Assembly (NCBI RefSeq): GCF_045689235.1
Contig: NZ_CP136864.1
Span: forward strand, 2,790,001 to 2,854,000
Length of the DNA stretch: 64,000 nt
Reading direction: 5' to 3'
From: Congregibacter variabilis
GTDB taxonomy: Bacteria > Pseudomonadota > Gammaproteobacteria > Pseudomonadales > Halieaceae
A program made the position numbers and the translations under genes. Shown piece after piece: positions 25,372 to 33,882 of this stretch. Every line of letters starts with the position of its first letter. Within the stretch, counting starts at the first letter, position 1. The notes under the pieces were generated by a model that was not told the DNA's origin, searched no databases, and was given only the letters and a program-made list of their open reading frames with translations.

Positions 25372-27180
25372 ATCAAACGTGGCGGTGGGTAGCTGCTCAC
25401 GTTTCGAGCTCTCAATATCATCGTCCAGCTGGCGCAGATACTCAAAGTCCATCTGACTGAAATAGCCTGTAGACGAGACCTGGCGTTTGAGTTTCACCAG
25501 CGCGGAATCCTCTTCGCGAGTGACCGTAATGCGCTGCCCCTCCTTAAACACCATACGCGGTACTACCAGGGTGTGTGCCTGGCCAACCAGAGGGATCTCG
25601 GGCAGCAGTAGCACCCTGATGGGCTTTGACAACTCGCCATCGGGCATCTTGATTTGTGCAGCATAGGCACCGGCCCGGGGGCTGATGAGCTCAAGTCCCA
25701 ATAGCGTGGGAGCATGTTTTACCTGACTGACCCAGCGGATGACGGCCACAGTCCAGTCCGCCTGCTCCATTTCTTCTTCACGCATGCAAACGAGGTCGCC
25801 GATGTGGATGCCATCAGGTGGGTCAGTCCACTCGACACAATAGCCACCTGGGCTTGTGTTAGTCGTTTTCACGGAGTAGACCGTGTGACGAATGGGTTTT
25901 GTGGATTGAGCGGCCTGCTCCTCGTCAAGGCTGGAGAATTTGTCCGCATCTACGCCAAGGTCTAACTCTTCATCGGGTGCGTGTTCGTCGATCTCATCGT
26001 CCGAATTTGCCTGCTGCCATTTGTCACCGTGACTCGCCGGGCTCAAGAACGGGTTCTGTTGCTCCATGGCAAACTGGGTTTCGTCGTACTGTGAGCCATG
26101 GAAGACCTCTTCGAGACTGCGCTCACCAGCGACAAAATAATGCACGTTGCTCAGGCCTGTGGCGATGTGCAGGGTGCTTCGGGACTGTTGCCGATTAAAG
26201 TTACGTTGACTGATTTCTCCCAAAGATTTGACCAGATGCTCCAAAAGATTGGTATCCAGCCGTGTTTCCCGGTCAAACTCGATGGTCCGCAAGCCCTGGG
26301 TGCCCCGGGACTTCTTGAGTTCTTCAAGATGCGCGATCAGGGCCTTGGTATTGATGTAGCGAAACTGCGTGCTGCCTCGCCGCACCAGAAGTTCCGAGAA
26401 TGCCGGGGCCTGATCACTCAACATATCTACGGCGAACAAGCCCTCGCCAAGCTCCGGATCCTGCAATTGGGCAAGGTCTCGCCATTCCTGAAAAGCGCGG
26501 TAGGCACCGGTAATGTCGTGCTGTCGCAGCTGGTTGGGCTTTGAGCAGGCCAAGAGCAGGGCTGGGAGGTATTCCTGCGCGATGTTGCTGCGTGTGCCTC
26601 TGAGACTGTCCTCCACCGGTAGTCGGGCGAGCTGTTGCCTCTCGCTCAGCGAGTACAGCTGATGCAGACCCGCCCAGCCATTGAGTTCCACAGGCTGATA
26701 CAGAATGTAAGCGACGAGAATGCGCTGCCCTGACAGGGTCATCGCACGATGTAAGGATTCGCAGGCCAGCTTGGCAGGATTCATGCCGGTGACGCTGCTA
26801 TTGTCTTTGATCGTGTGTACGGCAGATATGGTGTAGCCCGCCGCTGCCAGCGAGCAAAGGTCCGTAATCAGATCCGCCTGAATCTGCTTGTCGTTATCCA
26901 GAATGATGGGCTGGTTCAAGCACCCGCGGATCAGTGCCGTTAGCACTGTATCCAGGGGTGTGCGCAGCACCTCAAGTAGCTCAAAGCGTTCCTGCGGAGG
27001 CAGTGCCACCCGATTGAGCTCGGATATCGCATTGCGAAGGTTAGATCCCGCCCGCAAAGGGCTGCCCAGAGGCAATTCCCGAGCCCAACTTTCCACGGCC
27101 TCAACGTTGCAATCGAACAAGCTGCAGCGCTCGAGATCCTGCTGCGGAAGACGCAGGCCTGAATGTTTTATCGGCGTCAT
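25351..27180 (-). CDS. Large conserved gammaproteobacterial protein, possible PilZ-like C-terminus
   Basis: I do not recognise a firm function for this 609-residue soluble protein. It has a helical N-terminal half (about 1-350), an acidic linker rich in Asp/Glu (about 385-425), and a C-terminal beta-rich half (about 430-560). In that half, YCVEWTDPPDGIHIGDLVCMRE resembles PilZ-type domains, though the classical c-di-GMP RxxxR and DxSxxG motifs are not evident. Its location between serB and efp recalls a PilZ-annotated gene near fimX in Pseudomonas. AAGGA precedes the ATG. Confidence 0.6.
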   Translation of the reverse strand: MTPIKHSGLRLPQQDLERCSLFDCNVEAVESWARELPLGSPLRAGSNLRNAISELNRVALPPQERFELLEVLRTPLDTVLTALIRGCLNQPIILDNDKQIQADLITDLCSLAAAGYTISAVHTIKDNSSVTGMNPAKLACESLHRAMTLSGQRILVAYILYQPVELNGWAGLHQLYSLSERQQLARLPVEDSLRGTRSNIAQEYLPALLLACSKPNQLRQHDITGAYRAFQEWRDLAQLQDPELGEGLFAVDMLSDQAPAFSELLVRRGSTQFRYINTKALIAHLEELKKSRGTQGLRTIEFDRETRLDTNLLEHLVKSLGEISQRNFNRQQSRSTLHIATGLSNVHYFVAGERSLEEVFHGSQYDETQFAMEQQNPFLSPASHGDKWQQANSDDEIDEHAPDEELDLGVDADKFSSLDEEQAAQSTKPIRHTVYSVKTTNTSPGGYCVEWTDPPDGIHIGDLVCMREEEMEQADWTVAVIRWVSQVKHAPTLLGLELISPRAGAYAAQIKMPDGELSKPIRVLLLPEIPLVGQAHTLVVPRMVFKEGQRITVTREEDSALVKLKRQVSSTGYFSQMDFEYLRQLDDDIESSKREQLPTATFDSIWTDI

Positions 27181-27318
27181 GGCGCCCAGTCCTTATTTGC
27201 CGGGTGCGAATTTCCCTGAGCATAGCTCAACTGCGGGGTTTGGCGCTAACTTCAAACACTGATTTTGCAAACTCGGTGCGGTATCATCGCGCGCGTTTAT
27301 CATCAGGGGTGCACAGGT

Positions 27319-27891
27319 ATGGCCAATTACTCAACCAATGAATTTCGCTCTGGCCTCAAGGTAATGCTGGATGGGGACCCCTGCAGCATTCTTGACAATG
27401 AGTTCGTCAAGCCAGGGAAGGGCCAGGCCTTCAACCGGGTGCGTATGCGCAACCTCAAAACCGGTCGTGTCTGGGACCGAACCTTTAAGTCGGGCGAAAG
27501 CCTCGAAGGCGCCGATGTCATGGACATCAGTATGGAGTATCTCTATACCGACGGTGAGTTCTGGTTTTTTATGGAGCCCAACACCTACGAACAATACCAG
27601 GCGGATGCCGCTGCGGTGGGCGACACACAGAAGTGGCTCAAGGAGCAGGAAGCCTGTGAAGTGACGCTCTATAACGGCACACCTCTTTCGGTAACGCCTC
27701 CCAACTTTGTGGAGCTGGAGATCACTGAGACCGATCCAGGCCTCAAGGGAGATACGGCCCAGGGTGGCAGTAAGCCGGCAACGCTCAGTACTGGCGCCGT
27801 TGTTCGCGTGCCTTTGTTTATCTCTCAGGGTGAAGTGATTCGCGTAGACACCCGCTCTGGAGAATATGTCGCCCGCGCGAGCAAGAGCTGA
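27319..27891 (+). CDS. efp: Elongation factor P
   Basis: EF-P relieves ribosome stalling at consecutive prolines. The 190-residue protein starts MANYSTNEFRSGLK; the frame is open 18 codons upstream, but the family start is ATG 27319. The tip loop is VKPGKGQAF with Lys34, the residue that EpmA beta-lysylates. The C-terminal signature GAVVRVPLFISQGEVIRVDTRS is present. epmA follows with one base between, so factor and modifying enzyme are coexpressed. Confidence 0.97.
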   Translation: MANYSTNEFRSGLKVMLDGDPCSILDNEFVKPGKGQAFNRVRMRNLKTGRVWDRTFKSGESLEGADVMDISMEYLYTDGEFWFFMEPNTYEQYQADAAAVGDTQKWLKEQEACEVTLYNGTPLSVTPPNFVELEITETDPGLKGDTAQGGSKPATLSTGAVVRVPLFISQGEVIRVDTRSGEYVARASKS

Positions 27892-27892
27892 T

Positions 27893-28849
27893 ATGAGCGA
27901 CTGGCGGCCGGGGTCCACCCGTGCCGCATTGCAGGCCCGGGGCGAAATTTTCGCGCTGCTGCGACATTTTTTTGCCCAAAAGCAGGTTCTTGAAGTCGAT
28001 ACCCCGCTGCTGTCTCGATTCGGTGTCACTGACCCGTCCATAGAACCGCTTAGAGTGTTGCCATCTTCTGCAGAGGCGTCGTCGATGTTTCTGCAAAGCT
28101 CTCCGGAATTTGCCATGAAACGGTTGCTGGCTGCCGGCAGCGGGCCTATTTATCAACTGGGCAAGGCTTTTCGCGATGGTGAAATCGGCGCAAAGCACAA
28201 CCCGGAGTTCACGCTCTTGGAGTGGTACCGCCCGGGTTTCACTCTCCAGCAACTGATGAGTGAAGTCGGAGAATTGGTCTGCGAATGCCTTGACCGCGAC
28301 CGTTGGGACATCATTAGCTATAGAGCGCTGTTTGAAGAGGTGCTATCTGTTGATCCCTGGACAGTCACGGTGGCACAGCTCAAGGAGCTTGCTGCAAAGC
28401 AGCTGGATATTGGGCAACTCGAGCTTGATCACGATGGCTGGTTGGATCTTCTCATGAGTCACGTGTTGGAGCCGGTGCTTGCTCATCAAGGTCTGCAGTT
28501 TGTGTGTGACTACCCTCCGTCTCAAGCGGCTCTGGCGCGCTGCAGCGTTCGTAACGGTCAAACGGTCGCTGAACGCTTTGAGCTTTATGTGGACGGTATT
28601 GAGCTGGCCAATGGCTATCGTGAGCTTCTTGATGCGAAGGAGTTGATGGCGCGCGCGGCCAGCGACAACGAGCGCCGGCAGTTATCCGGGCAGGAGCCGC
28701 GCGTTCTGGATTCCCGGTTGGTGGACGCGATGCTGGAAGGCTTGCCCGACTGCAGCGGTGTTGCTCTGGGAGTGGATCGTTTGCTTATGGCCAAGCTGGG
28801 TGCAGACCGCCTGTCGGCTGTGATGCCCTTCGATTGGACGCGGGCCTAG
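27893..28849 (+). CDS. epmA: EF-P--(R)-beta-lysine ligase EpmA
   Basis: EpmA is a truncated class II lysyl-tRNA synthetase that attaches (R)-beta-lysine to Lys34 of EF-P. The 318 residues cover only the catalytic core. Motif 2 is in FRDGEIGAKHNPEFTLLEWY, and motif 3 in GVALGVDRLLMAKLG. No anticodon-binding domain is present, which separates it from LysS. The lysine 2,3-aminomutase EpmB must be encoded elsewhere. The start at 27893 lies just past the efp stop; the frame extends upstream into efp and is not used. Confidence 0.95.
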   Translation: MSDWRPGSTRAALQARGEIFALLRHFFAQKQVLEVDTPLLSRFGVTDPSIEPLRVLPSSAEASSMFLQSSPEFAMKRLLAAGSGPIYQLGKAFRDGEIGAKHNPEFTLLEWYRPGFTLQQLMSEVGELVCECLDRDRWDIISYRALFEEVLSVDPWTVTVAQLKELAAKQLDIGQLELDHDGWLDLLMSHVLEPVLAHQGLQFVCDYPPSQAALARCSVRNGQTVAERFELYVDGIELANGYRELLDAKELMARAASDNERRQLSGQEPRVLDSRLVDAMLEGLPDCSGVALGVDRLLMAKLGADRLSAVMPFDWTRA

Positions 28850-28867
28850 CCGCATCGGTTTTGCGGT

Positions 28868-29317
28868 TTATTTCGGTTCTATACCCAAAATTGCCGGGCC
28901 GTAGGCCTCGAGGAACTCTTTGGGAAGCCGTCGGGGTTTGCCAGAGCTGATTTCGATACAAGCGAAGCGAACCTCTGCGCGGAGCAAGGTTGCCTCGTCT
29001 CGCACTCTGCGTACTTGAAAGTGCCGGGTCATGGTTAATCGCTTATCCCAATGCGTAATCCAGGTCGCGGTGTCGATTTCGTCGTCAAGATGCGAAGCCT
29101 TCAGATACCGGTAGTTTCCCTCTACAACCGCCATGGCGCGATCGAGCCTGTGGTAAGCGTCGATATCCATGCCAAGGCTGGCCGAATGCTCCCAGGCGCA
29201 TTCTTCACACCAGCGTACGTAGATGGTGTTGTTGGTGTGCTGCAAGGCGTCTACGTCCGTTGCTTCGACGCGGGTACGGCGCACAAAAGGTTCTGCATAG
29301 TCCCAATCATTGCTCAC
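28868..29317 (-). CDS. Acyl-CoA thioesterase of the 4HBT/YbgC type
   Basis: The 149-residue hot-dog protein has the conserved segment ATDVDALQHTNNTIYVRWCEECA, with the catalytic Asp and the following helix. The rest of the fold fits (MTRHFQVRR, LRAEVRFACIEISSGKPRRLP). These enzymes hydrolyse short acyl-CoA or hydroxybenzoyl-CoA thioesters; the natural substrate is unknown. It is 9 nt upstream of the end of the next minus-strand reading region but otherwise stands alone beside nhaC. Confidence 0.85.
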   Translation of the reverse strand: MSNDWDYAEPFVRRTRVEATDVDALQHTNNTIYVRWCEECAWEHSASLGMDIDAYHRLDRAMAVVEGNYRYLKASHLDDEIDTATWITHWDKRLTMTRHFQVRRVRDEATLLRAEVRFACIEISSGKPRRLPKEFLEAYGPAILGIEPK

Positions 29318-29326
29318 GGTTAATTC

Positions 29327-30802
29327 CTAGGCAGCTGTTGCTACCGGGTCCGCCTCTAGCGGCTCCAGGGGCTTCTGGGCAATGCCGCTCACCCCATAAG
29401 CAATCGCGATGAGCGGACAGGCAATGTTAAAGATCGCAAAAGGTGCATAAACCACGGTGGCGACTCCAAGGGTTGCCGACATATAGGCGCCACAGGTGTT
29501 CCAGGGAATTAGCGCCGATGTGATCGTCGCGGAATCTTCCAGCGTTCTTGAGAGGTTAAGAGGTGACAGTCCGTACTCTTTGTAGGCGTCACGGTACATA
29601 CGACCCGGTAGTGCCAGAGCCATGAACTGATCGGCGGCAAGGACATTGGTGGAAACGCAGGTTGCTACGGTCGTAGCCACCAAGGAGCCCGTACCCTTGA
29701 CCATGCGCAGCGCCCGCTGCAGCCAATAGGCGAGAATGCCAGTTCGCTCGAGAATCCCGCCAAAGCCAAGAGCACAGATGATCAGCCATACAGTGTTCAT
29801 CATACTGCTCATACCACCTTTACTCAGAAGTGCATCCAGAAACTCATTGCCGCTGTTGGATTCATACCCCGCAAACAGAGCGATCCAAACGCCCTTAATC
29901 AGTGCAACACCCTTGGGAAGCTCGCTGTCCCCCGCCAAACCTTGCACCACATCTGGCTGAAAGATCAGCGCAAAGGCGCCGCCGGCCAGAGCGCTGATGA
30001 GAATCGCGGGATAAGCGGGGAATCGCTTGTAGACCAAAAACAGCATGAGCAGCAACGGCAGCAGTAGATGAAGGCCAATGTTGAACTCAATCTGCAGACT
30101 GTTTTGCAGCGCTTCGATCTCCTGAGGAGTTGACGCGTCCCCTCCGCCAATGAGAGCAAACACCAGTAGGGCGATAGCAAAGCTGGGTACCGTAGTCCAG
30201 AGCATGTGTCGAATGTGTTCAAACAGATCAACGCCGGCGACGGCGGAGGCCAGATTTGTGGTGTCGGACATGGGCGATAGTTTGTCACCAAAGTAGGCGC
30301 CGGAGATGATGGCGCCCGCAGCGATGGCAGGTGACAAGTCAAAGCTCCCGGCAATCCCCATAAGGCCAATGCCCAGGGTTCCGGCCACCGTCCAGGAGCT
30401 ACCGACGCTGATGGCCACAATGGCGCAGATCAGCGCGCTGGCAGCATAGAAAATCTGAGGGTTCAGGATCTGCACACCGTAGTAAATCATGGTGGGAACG
30501 GTGCCCGAGAGTATCCAGGTGCCAATGAGCATGCCGACGACGAGGAGGATCAGAGTCGGACCCAGCCCAACACCAATGCCATCGATGATGCCCTCCTGCG
30601 CTTCGCGCCAGCGAACGCCTGTGTGTTGCCCCACGAGCGCCGCAATCCCGGTAGCGAGCACCAGGGCGATTTGATTGGCACCGTAAGAAGCGTCGGAGCC
30701 AAACAGGAATACTGAAAGAGCCAACATGGCGATGAGCATCACGATGGGTGCTGCTGCCAGCGCCGGCGTTAGTTGATTGTTGTGGTGCTGCGTTGAGCTC
30801 AA
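29327..30802 (-). CDS. nhaC: NhaC-family Na+/H+ antiporter
   Basis: NhaC carriers exchange sodium for protons across the inner membrane. The 491-residue product has about a dozen hydrophobic segments and family motifs such as AISVGSSWTVAGTLGIG, GAYFGDKLSPMSDTTNLAS and SALIPWNTCGAYMSATLG. The frame is open to 30922. I chose TTG 30802 because AGGTG stands eight bases ahead and the 40 extra residues look unlike NhaC. The start is therefore tentative. Other members of this superfamily carry malate/lactate, so the substrate is a family-level call. Confidence 0.85.
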   Translation of the reverse strand: MSSTQHHNNQLTPALAAAPIVMLIAMLALSVFLFGSDASYGANQIALVLATGIAALVGQHTGVRWREAQEGIIDGIGVGLGPTLILLVVGMLIGTWILSGTVPTMIYYGVQILNPQIFYAASALICAIVAISVGSSWTVAGTLGIGLMGIAGSFDLSPAIAAGAIISGAYFGDKLSPMSDTTNLASAVAGVDLFEHIRHMLWTTVPSFAIALLVFALIGGGDASTPQEIEALQNSLQIEFNIGLHLLLPLLLMLFLVYKRFPAYPAILISALAGGAFALIFQPDVVQGLAGDSELPKGVALIKGVWIALFAGYESNSGNEFLDALLSKGGMSSMMNTVWLIICALGFGGILERTGILAYWLQRALRMVKGTGSLVATTVATCVSTNVLAADQFMALALPGRMYRDAYKEYGLSPLNLSRTLEDSATITSALIPWNTCGAYMSATLGVATVVYAPFAIFNIACPLIAIAYGVSGIAQKPLEPLEADPVATAA

Positions 30803-30943
30803 AACGGGTTCACCTGCCAGAAAAGACTGTGAGCATGCCGCAAAAGGCTGCGGGGGTACAGGGAGTGCGCTATAAACGCAGCCAGATGCTGGGGTGTTAA
30901 GTACACTGCGTGGGAACACCATCGGCCAAGGACAGGAACCAGA

Positions 30944-31831
30944 GTGAAAGATAATCGGCGCGCTTTGCTTCTGGGCCTTTCTGCCGTGTTGTTATGGTCT
31001 ACCGCAGCCACGGCTTTCAAACTGGCTTTGGCCGAGCTCACGGTGTTGCAGTTACTGTGTGTGGCCATATGGGTATCAGCCACTGCGCTACTGGGCACGC
31101 TCGCCTGGCAGGGCCGCATAAACGTACTTTGGCAAAGTTTGCGCAGCACGCCCCTGATATTTTTGGGTATGGCTTGCCTCAATCCTCTTTTGTATTACTG
31201 CATTCTCCTGGCTGCCTATGATCTTCTGCCGGCCCAGCAGGCCCAGACCATTAACTACACCTGGGCGATTATGCTGGCATTACTCTCAATTCCAGTTCTG
31301 GGCCAGCGGCTTGCTGCCCGGGACTGGCTGGCGATTGCGCTCGGTTATATGGGTGTGGTTGTTATCGCAACAGAAGGAAATCCTTTGTCGCTGCAGTTCA
31401 CCAGCGGTGTCGGAGTCCTGCTGGCACTGAGCAGTACTTTGGTCTGGGCAGTGTTCTGGCTGCTCAGTGCGCGCAGTGAAGAGGATCCGACCATCTCCCT
31501 GGCGGCCTATTTTGTTTGCGCTGCCCCACTGGCACTGCTGCTTTGTCTGGGTATCGGGGGAGGGCTTCCTGCCCCTGGCAAAGGGCTACTCAGTGCCGTC
31601 TACGTGGGCCTTTTTGAGATGGGATTTACCTGGCTGCTTTGGTCTACCGCTTTGCGCGCTGCTACGAACGTATCCCGGGTCGGCAATCTGATTTTTTTGT
31701 CGCCGATGCTGTCGCTGGTGTTTATAGGACTGATCCTGGGCGAAAGTATTCACCCGGCGACGGTAATAGGCTTGGCGTTGATTCTACCGGGGATAGTTTT
31801 ACAGCAGCGCAGCGGCTCTCAGGACAGCTGA
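30944..31831 (+). CDS. EamA/DMT superfamily transporter
   Basis: The 295-residue integral membrane protein has ten predicted helices in two EamA repeats (first repeat begins LLLGLSAVLLWSTAATAFKLAL; second around VGVLLALSSTLVWAVFWLLSA). Such proteins export or import amino acids, nucleotides or other small molecules; the substrate is not readable. The start is GTG 30944. It diverges from nhaC and converges on the cfa-like gene. Confidence 0.87.
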   Translation: MKDNRRALLLGLSAVLLWSTAATAFKLALAELTVLQLLCVAIWVSATALLGTLAWQGRINVLWQSLRSTPLIFLGMACLNPLLYYCILLAAYDLLPAQQAQTINYTWAIMLALLSIPVLGQRLAARDWLAIALGYMGVVVIATEGNPLSLQFTSGVGVLLALSSTLVWAVFWLLSARSEEDPTISLAAYFVCAAPLALLLCLGIGGGLPAPGKGLLSAVYVGLFEMGFTWLLWSTALRAATNVSRVGNLIFLSPMLSLVFIGLILGESIHPATVIGLALILPGIVLQQRSGSQDS

Positions 31832-31864
31832 GGGCGCTTGTCGGAGTTCTGGTGCTGAGGCCGA

Positions 31865-33121
31865 TCAGGCGCTACGGTAGCCGGGCTTGGCAAATGCGAT
31901 CTGCACCGTGCCAATAATCCTCTCGCGAAAACCGCCTTCGCAGTAGCAAAGGTAAAACTCCCACATGCGGATAAAGCGGTCATCAAAGCCCATCTCGCGA
32001 ACTTCCTCGAGACGCTCCATGAAGCGTTTTCGCCAGTGCGCCAGGGTCAGGGCGTAATCGGCGGTGATGTCACGCAAATGCACCATTTGTAGATTGCTGT
32101 CTTTGGCGATGTGCTTGGCAATTACCTCCAGTGAAGGAAGGCAGCCGCCGGGGAATATGTAGCGCTTGATGTAGTCCACAGAGCGCCTTGCCTGTTCGTA
32201 GCGATCATCACTGATGGTGATAGCCTGAATGACCATTTTTCCATCGTCCTTGAGCAACTTACTGCAACACTGAAAATAGCTGCTGTAAAAGTCGTGACCT
32301 ACGGCTTCGATCATCTCTACGGATACCAGCTTGTCATACTGGCCAGTGAGTGCACGGTAGTCTTCGCAAAGCAGGGTAATGCGGTCCTCAAGACCCAACT
32401 CGGCAACTCGCGCCTTGGCGTAATCGAACTGCTCCTGAGAAATGGTCGTGGTGGTGACCTTACAGCCGTAGTGCGTTGCTGCGTGGATCGCCATCCCGCC
32501 CCAGCCGGTCCCAATCTCCAGAAGGTGGTCCTCAGGCTTGAGATCCAGCTGACGGCACAGCTCATCCAATTTATCCACCGCAGCTTTTTCGAGGGTGTTC
32601 TCGCGGCGTTCAAAAACAGCGGCGGAATACATCATGGTGGGATCTAGAAACAGGCGGAAAAAATCATTTCCAAGGTCGTAGTGCGCAGAAATATTGCGTT
32701 TGGAACCTTCATGGGTGTTGCGATTCATGAAGTGGGCGATTTTTAGCGCCAGCTTGGTATACCAGTGCTGTTTTGACTCTACCGATTCCATGGTCTGCAT
32801 ATTGGCACTGAAAAGCCGTGTGACTTCTGTGAGGTCCGGAGTGGACCAGTCACCGTCAATATAGGCCTCGCCTGCTGCCACCGTGCCGCCGATAAGGACT
32901 TTTGCGTAGGCAGCACGATTGTGCATTACGATTTCTGCGCGGGGACCGTCGCTCTCGGGGTCGCCAAAGTGGTGGGTATCCTCACCATCGTGAATAGTCA
33001 CGCAGCCAACTCTTATGTGCGACAAGGCCTGCAGCAGGAAATGCCGCGCAAGTTCTGCTCGGTTGCGAAACGTCTTCGCTTGGGGCAGTAGGGGAATCCT
33101 GCTGACACTGACTTCGTTCAT
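31865..33121 (-). CDS. Cyclopropane-fatty-acid-synthase-family methyltransferase (atypical active site)
   Basis: The 418-residue SAM-dependent enzyme modifies double bonds in membrane phospholipid acyl chains. The SAM motif LLEIGTGWGG lies near 200, and the Cfa hallmarks SVEMIEAVG (Glu272) and IFPGGCLPSL follow. Compared with E. coli Cfa as I recall it, the bicarbonate-site Cys139 position reads Ala (MMYSAAVF, 163-170) and His266 reads Gln (Gln299), while Glu239 and Tyr317 equivalents are kept. This suggests a methyltransferase subgroup rather than classical Cfa. It overlaps DUF1365 by 4 nt in a three-gene operon next to rpoE-chrR. Confidence 0.9.
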   Translation of the reverse strand: MNEVSVSRIPLLPQAKTFRNRAELARHFLLQALSHIRVGCVTIHDGEDTHHFGDPESDGPRAEIVMHNRAAYAKVLIGGTVAAGEAYIDGDWSTPDLTEVTRLFSANMQTMESVESKQHWYTKLALKIAHFMNRNTHEGSKRNISAHYDLGNDFFRLFLDPTMMYSAAVFERRENTLEKAAVDKLDELCRQLDLKPEDHLLEIGTGWGGMAIHAATHYGCKVTTTTISQEQFDYAKARVAELGLEDRITLLCEDYRALTGQYDKLVSVEMIEAVGHDFYSSYFQCCSKLLKDDGKMVIQAITISDDRYEQARRSVDYIKRYIFPGGCLPSLEVIAKHIAKDSNLQMVHLRDITADYALTLAHWRKRFMERLEEVREMGFDDRFIRMWEFYLCYCEGGFRERIIGTVQIAFAKPGYRSA

Positions 33122-33882
33122 TGCTGTGCTCCAGATTGAAGGCTGGTTCCGGGATGTGGGTGATAAGGAATGCGTTTGATAAAGAGTTTGAGCGCTTGCC
33201 AGTAAATTGCGCCCGCTACTTTAACGGTCATTAAGGGGAATCGCCACAGTATGCTGCGCAGCGCAGCACCGGTGATAGGTTCCGCGCTCAGGGACAGCGT
33301 GGCGTCAAACACCCGGCCCTTTTCGTTGTGATTTTCGAGATGGATCGCCAGACGTTCCCCCGGGGTGTTGCTTCGCCAGGAATAGCGCATGTCCATGGGA
33401 TTAAAAGGCGACACATGAAATGTCTTGTCAAAGTCCTGACGCAATACGCGTTGCCCGGGCTGTGCCGACAAAACGTAGCTGTGGCGCTCATTCCATGGTG
33501 TGTTGGTAACCTCAGCGACCAGGTACTCCAGCTGGGTTTCGTCTTCGTTGAAGCAGTAGTAACAAATGATTGGATTCATCTGCACAGCGAAATAACGCAT
33601 GTTGGCCAATAAGTAGATGGGGCCCTGATGCTCCACGCCGGTTTCTTCGTGGATACGACGCCGCACTTCCTCGTTTAAGGGTTTTTCCGGGTCGCCCAGA
33701 AAGTCTTCGCGACGAAAGCTCGCCAGGGCAAAGCGCGAGCGCGACCAGAGGCGATTTAGCTTCAGCACAGCGTCGACTTCGTCCAGGTGTAAATAAGGCA
33801 TGAACACGCGGTACTTAAAGGCGTGTTCACGAGGGAGATGCCGCCGATGCCGCAGCGTCCCGATGTACAGACGGGACTTCAT
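33118..33882 (-). CDS. DUF1365 protein
   Basis: The 254-residue cytoplasmic protein of the DUF1365 family begins SRLYIGTLRHRRHLPREHAFKYRVFMPYLHLDEVD. It includes the conserved NPIICYYCFNEDETQLEYLVAEVTNTPW region and ends with a basic segment. Its function is unknown. Across Proteobacteria it sits between the flavoprotein and Cfa-family genes, as here (4-nt overlaps on both sides), so a helper role in lipid modification is likely. Confidence 0.88.
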   Translation of the reverse strand: MKSRLYIGTLRHRRHLPREHAFKYRVFMPYLHLDEVDAVLKLNRLWSRSRFALASFRREDFLGDPEKPLNEEVRRRIHEETGVEHQGPIYLLANMRYFAVQMNPIICYYCFNEDETQLEYLVAEVTNTPWNERHSYVLSAQPGQRVLRQDFDKTFHVSPFNPMDMRYSWRSNTPGERLAIHLENHNEKGRVFDATLSLSAEPITGAALRSILWRFPLMTVKVAGAIYWQALKLFIKRIPYHPHPGTSLQSGAQQ

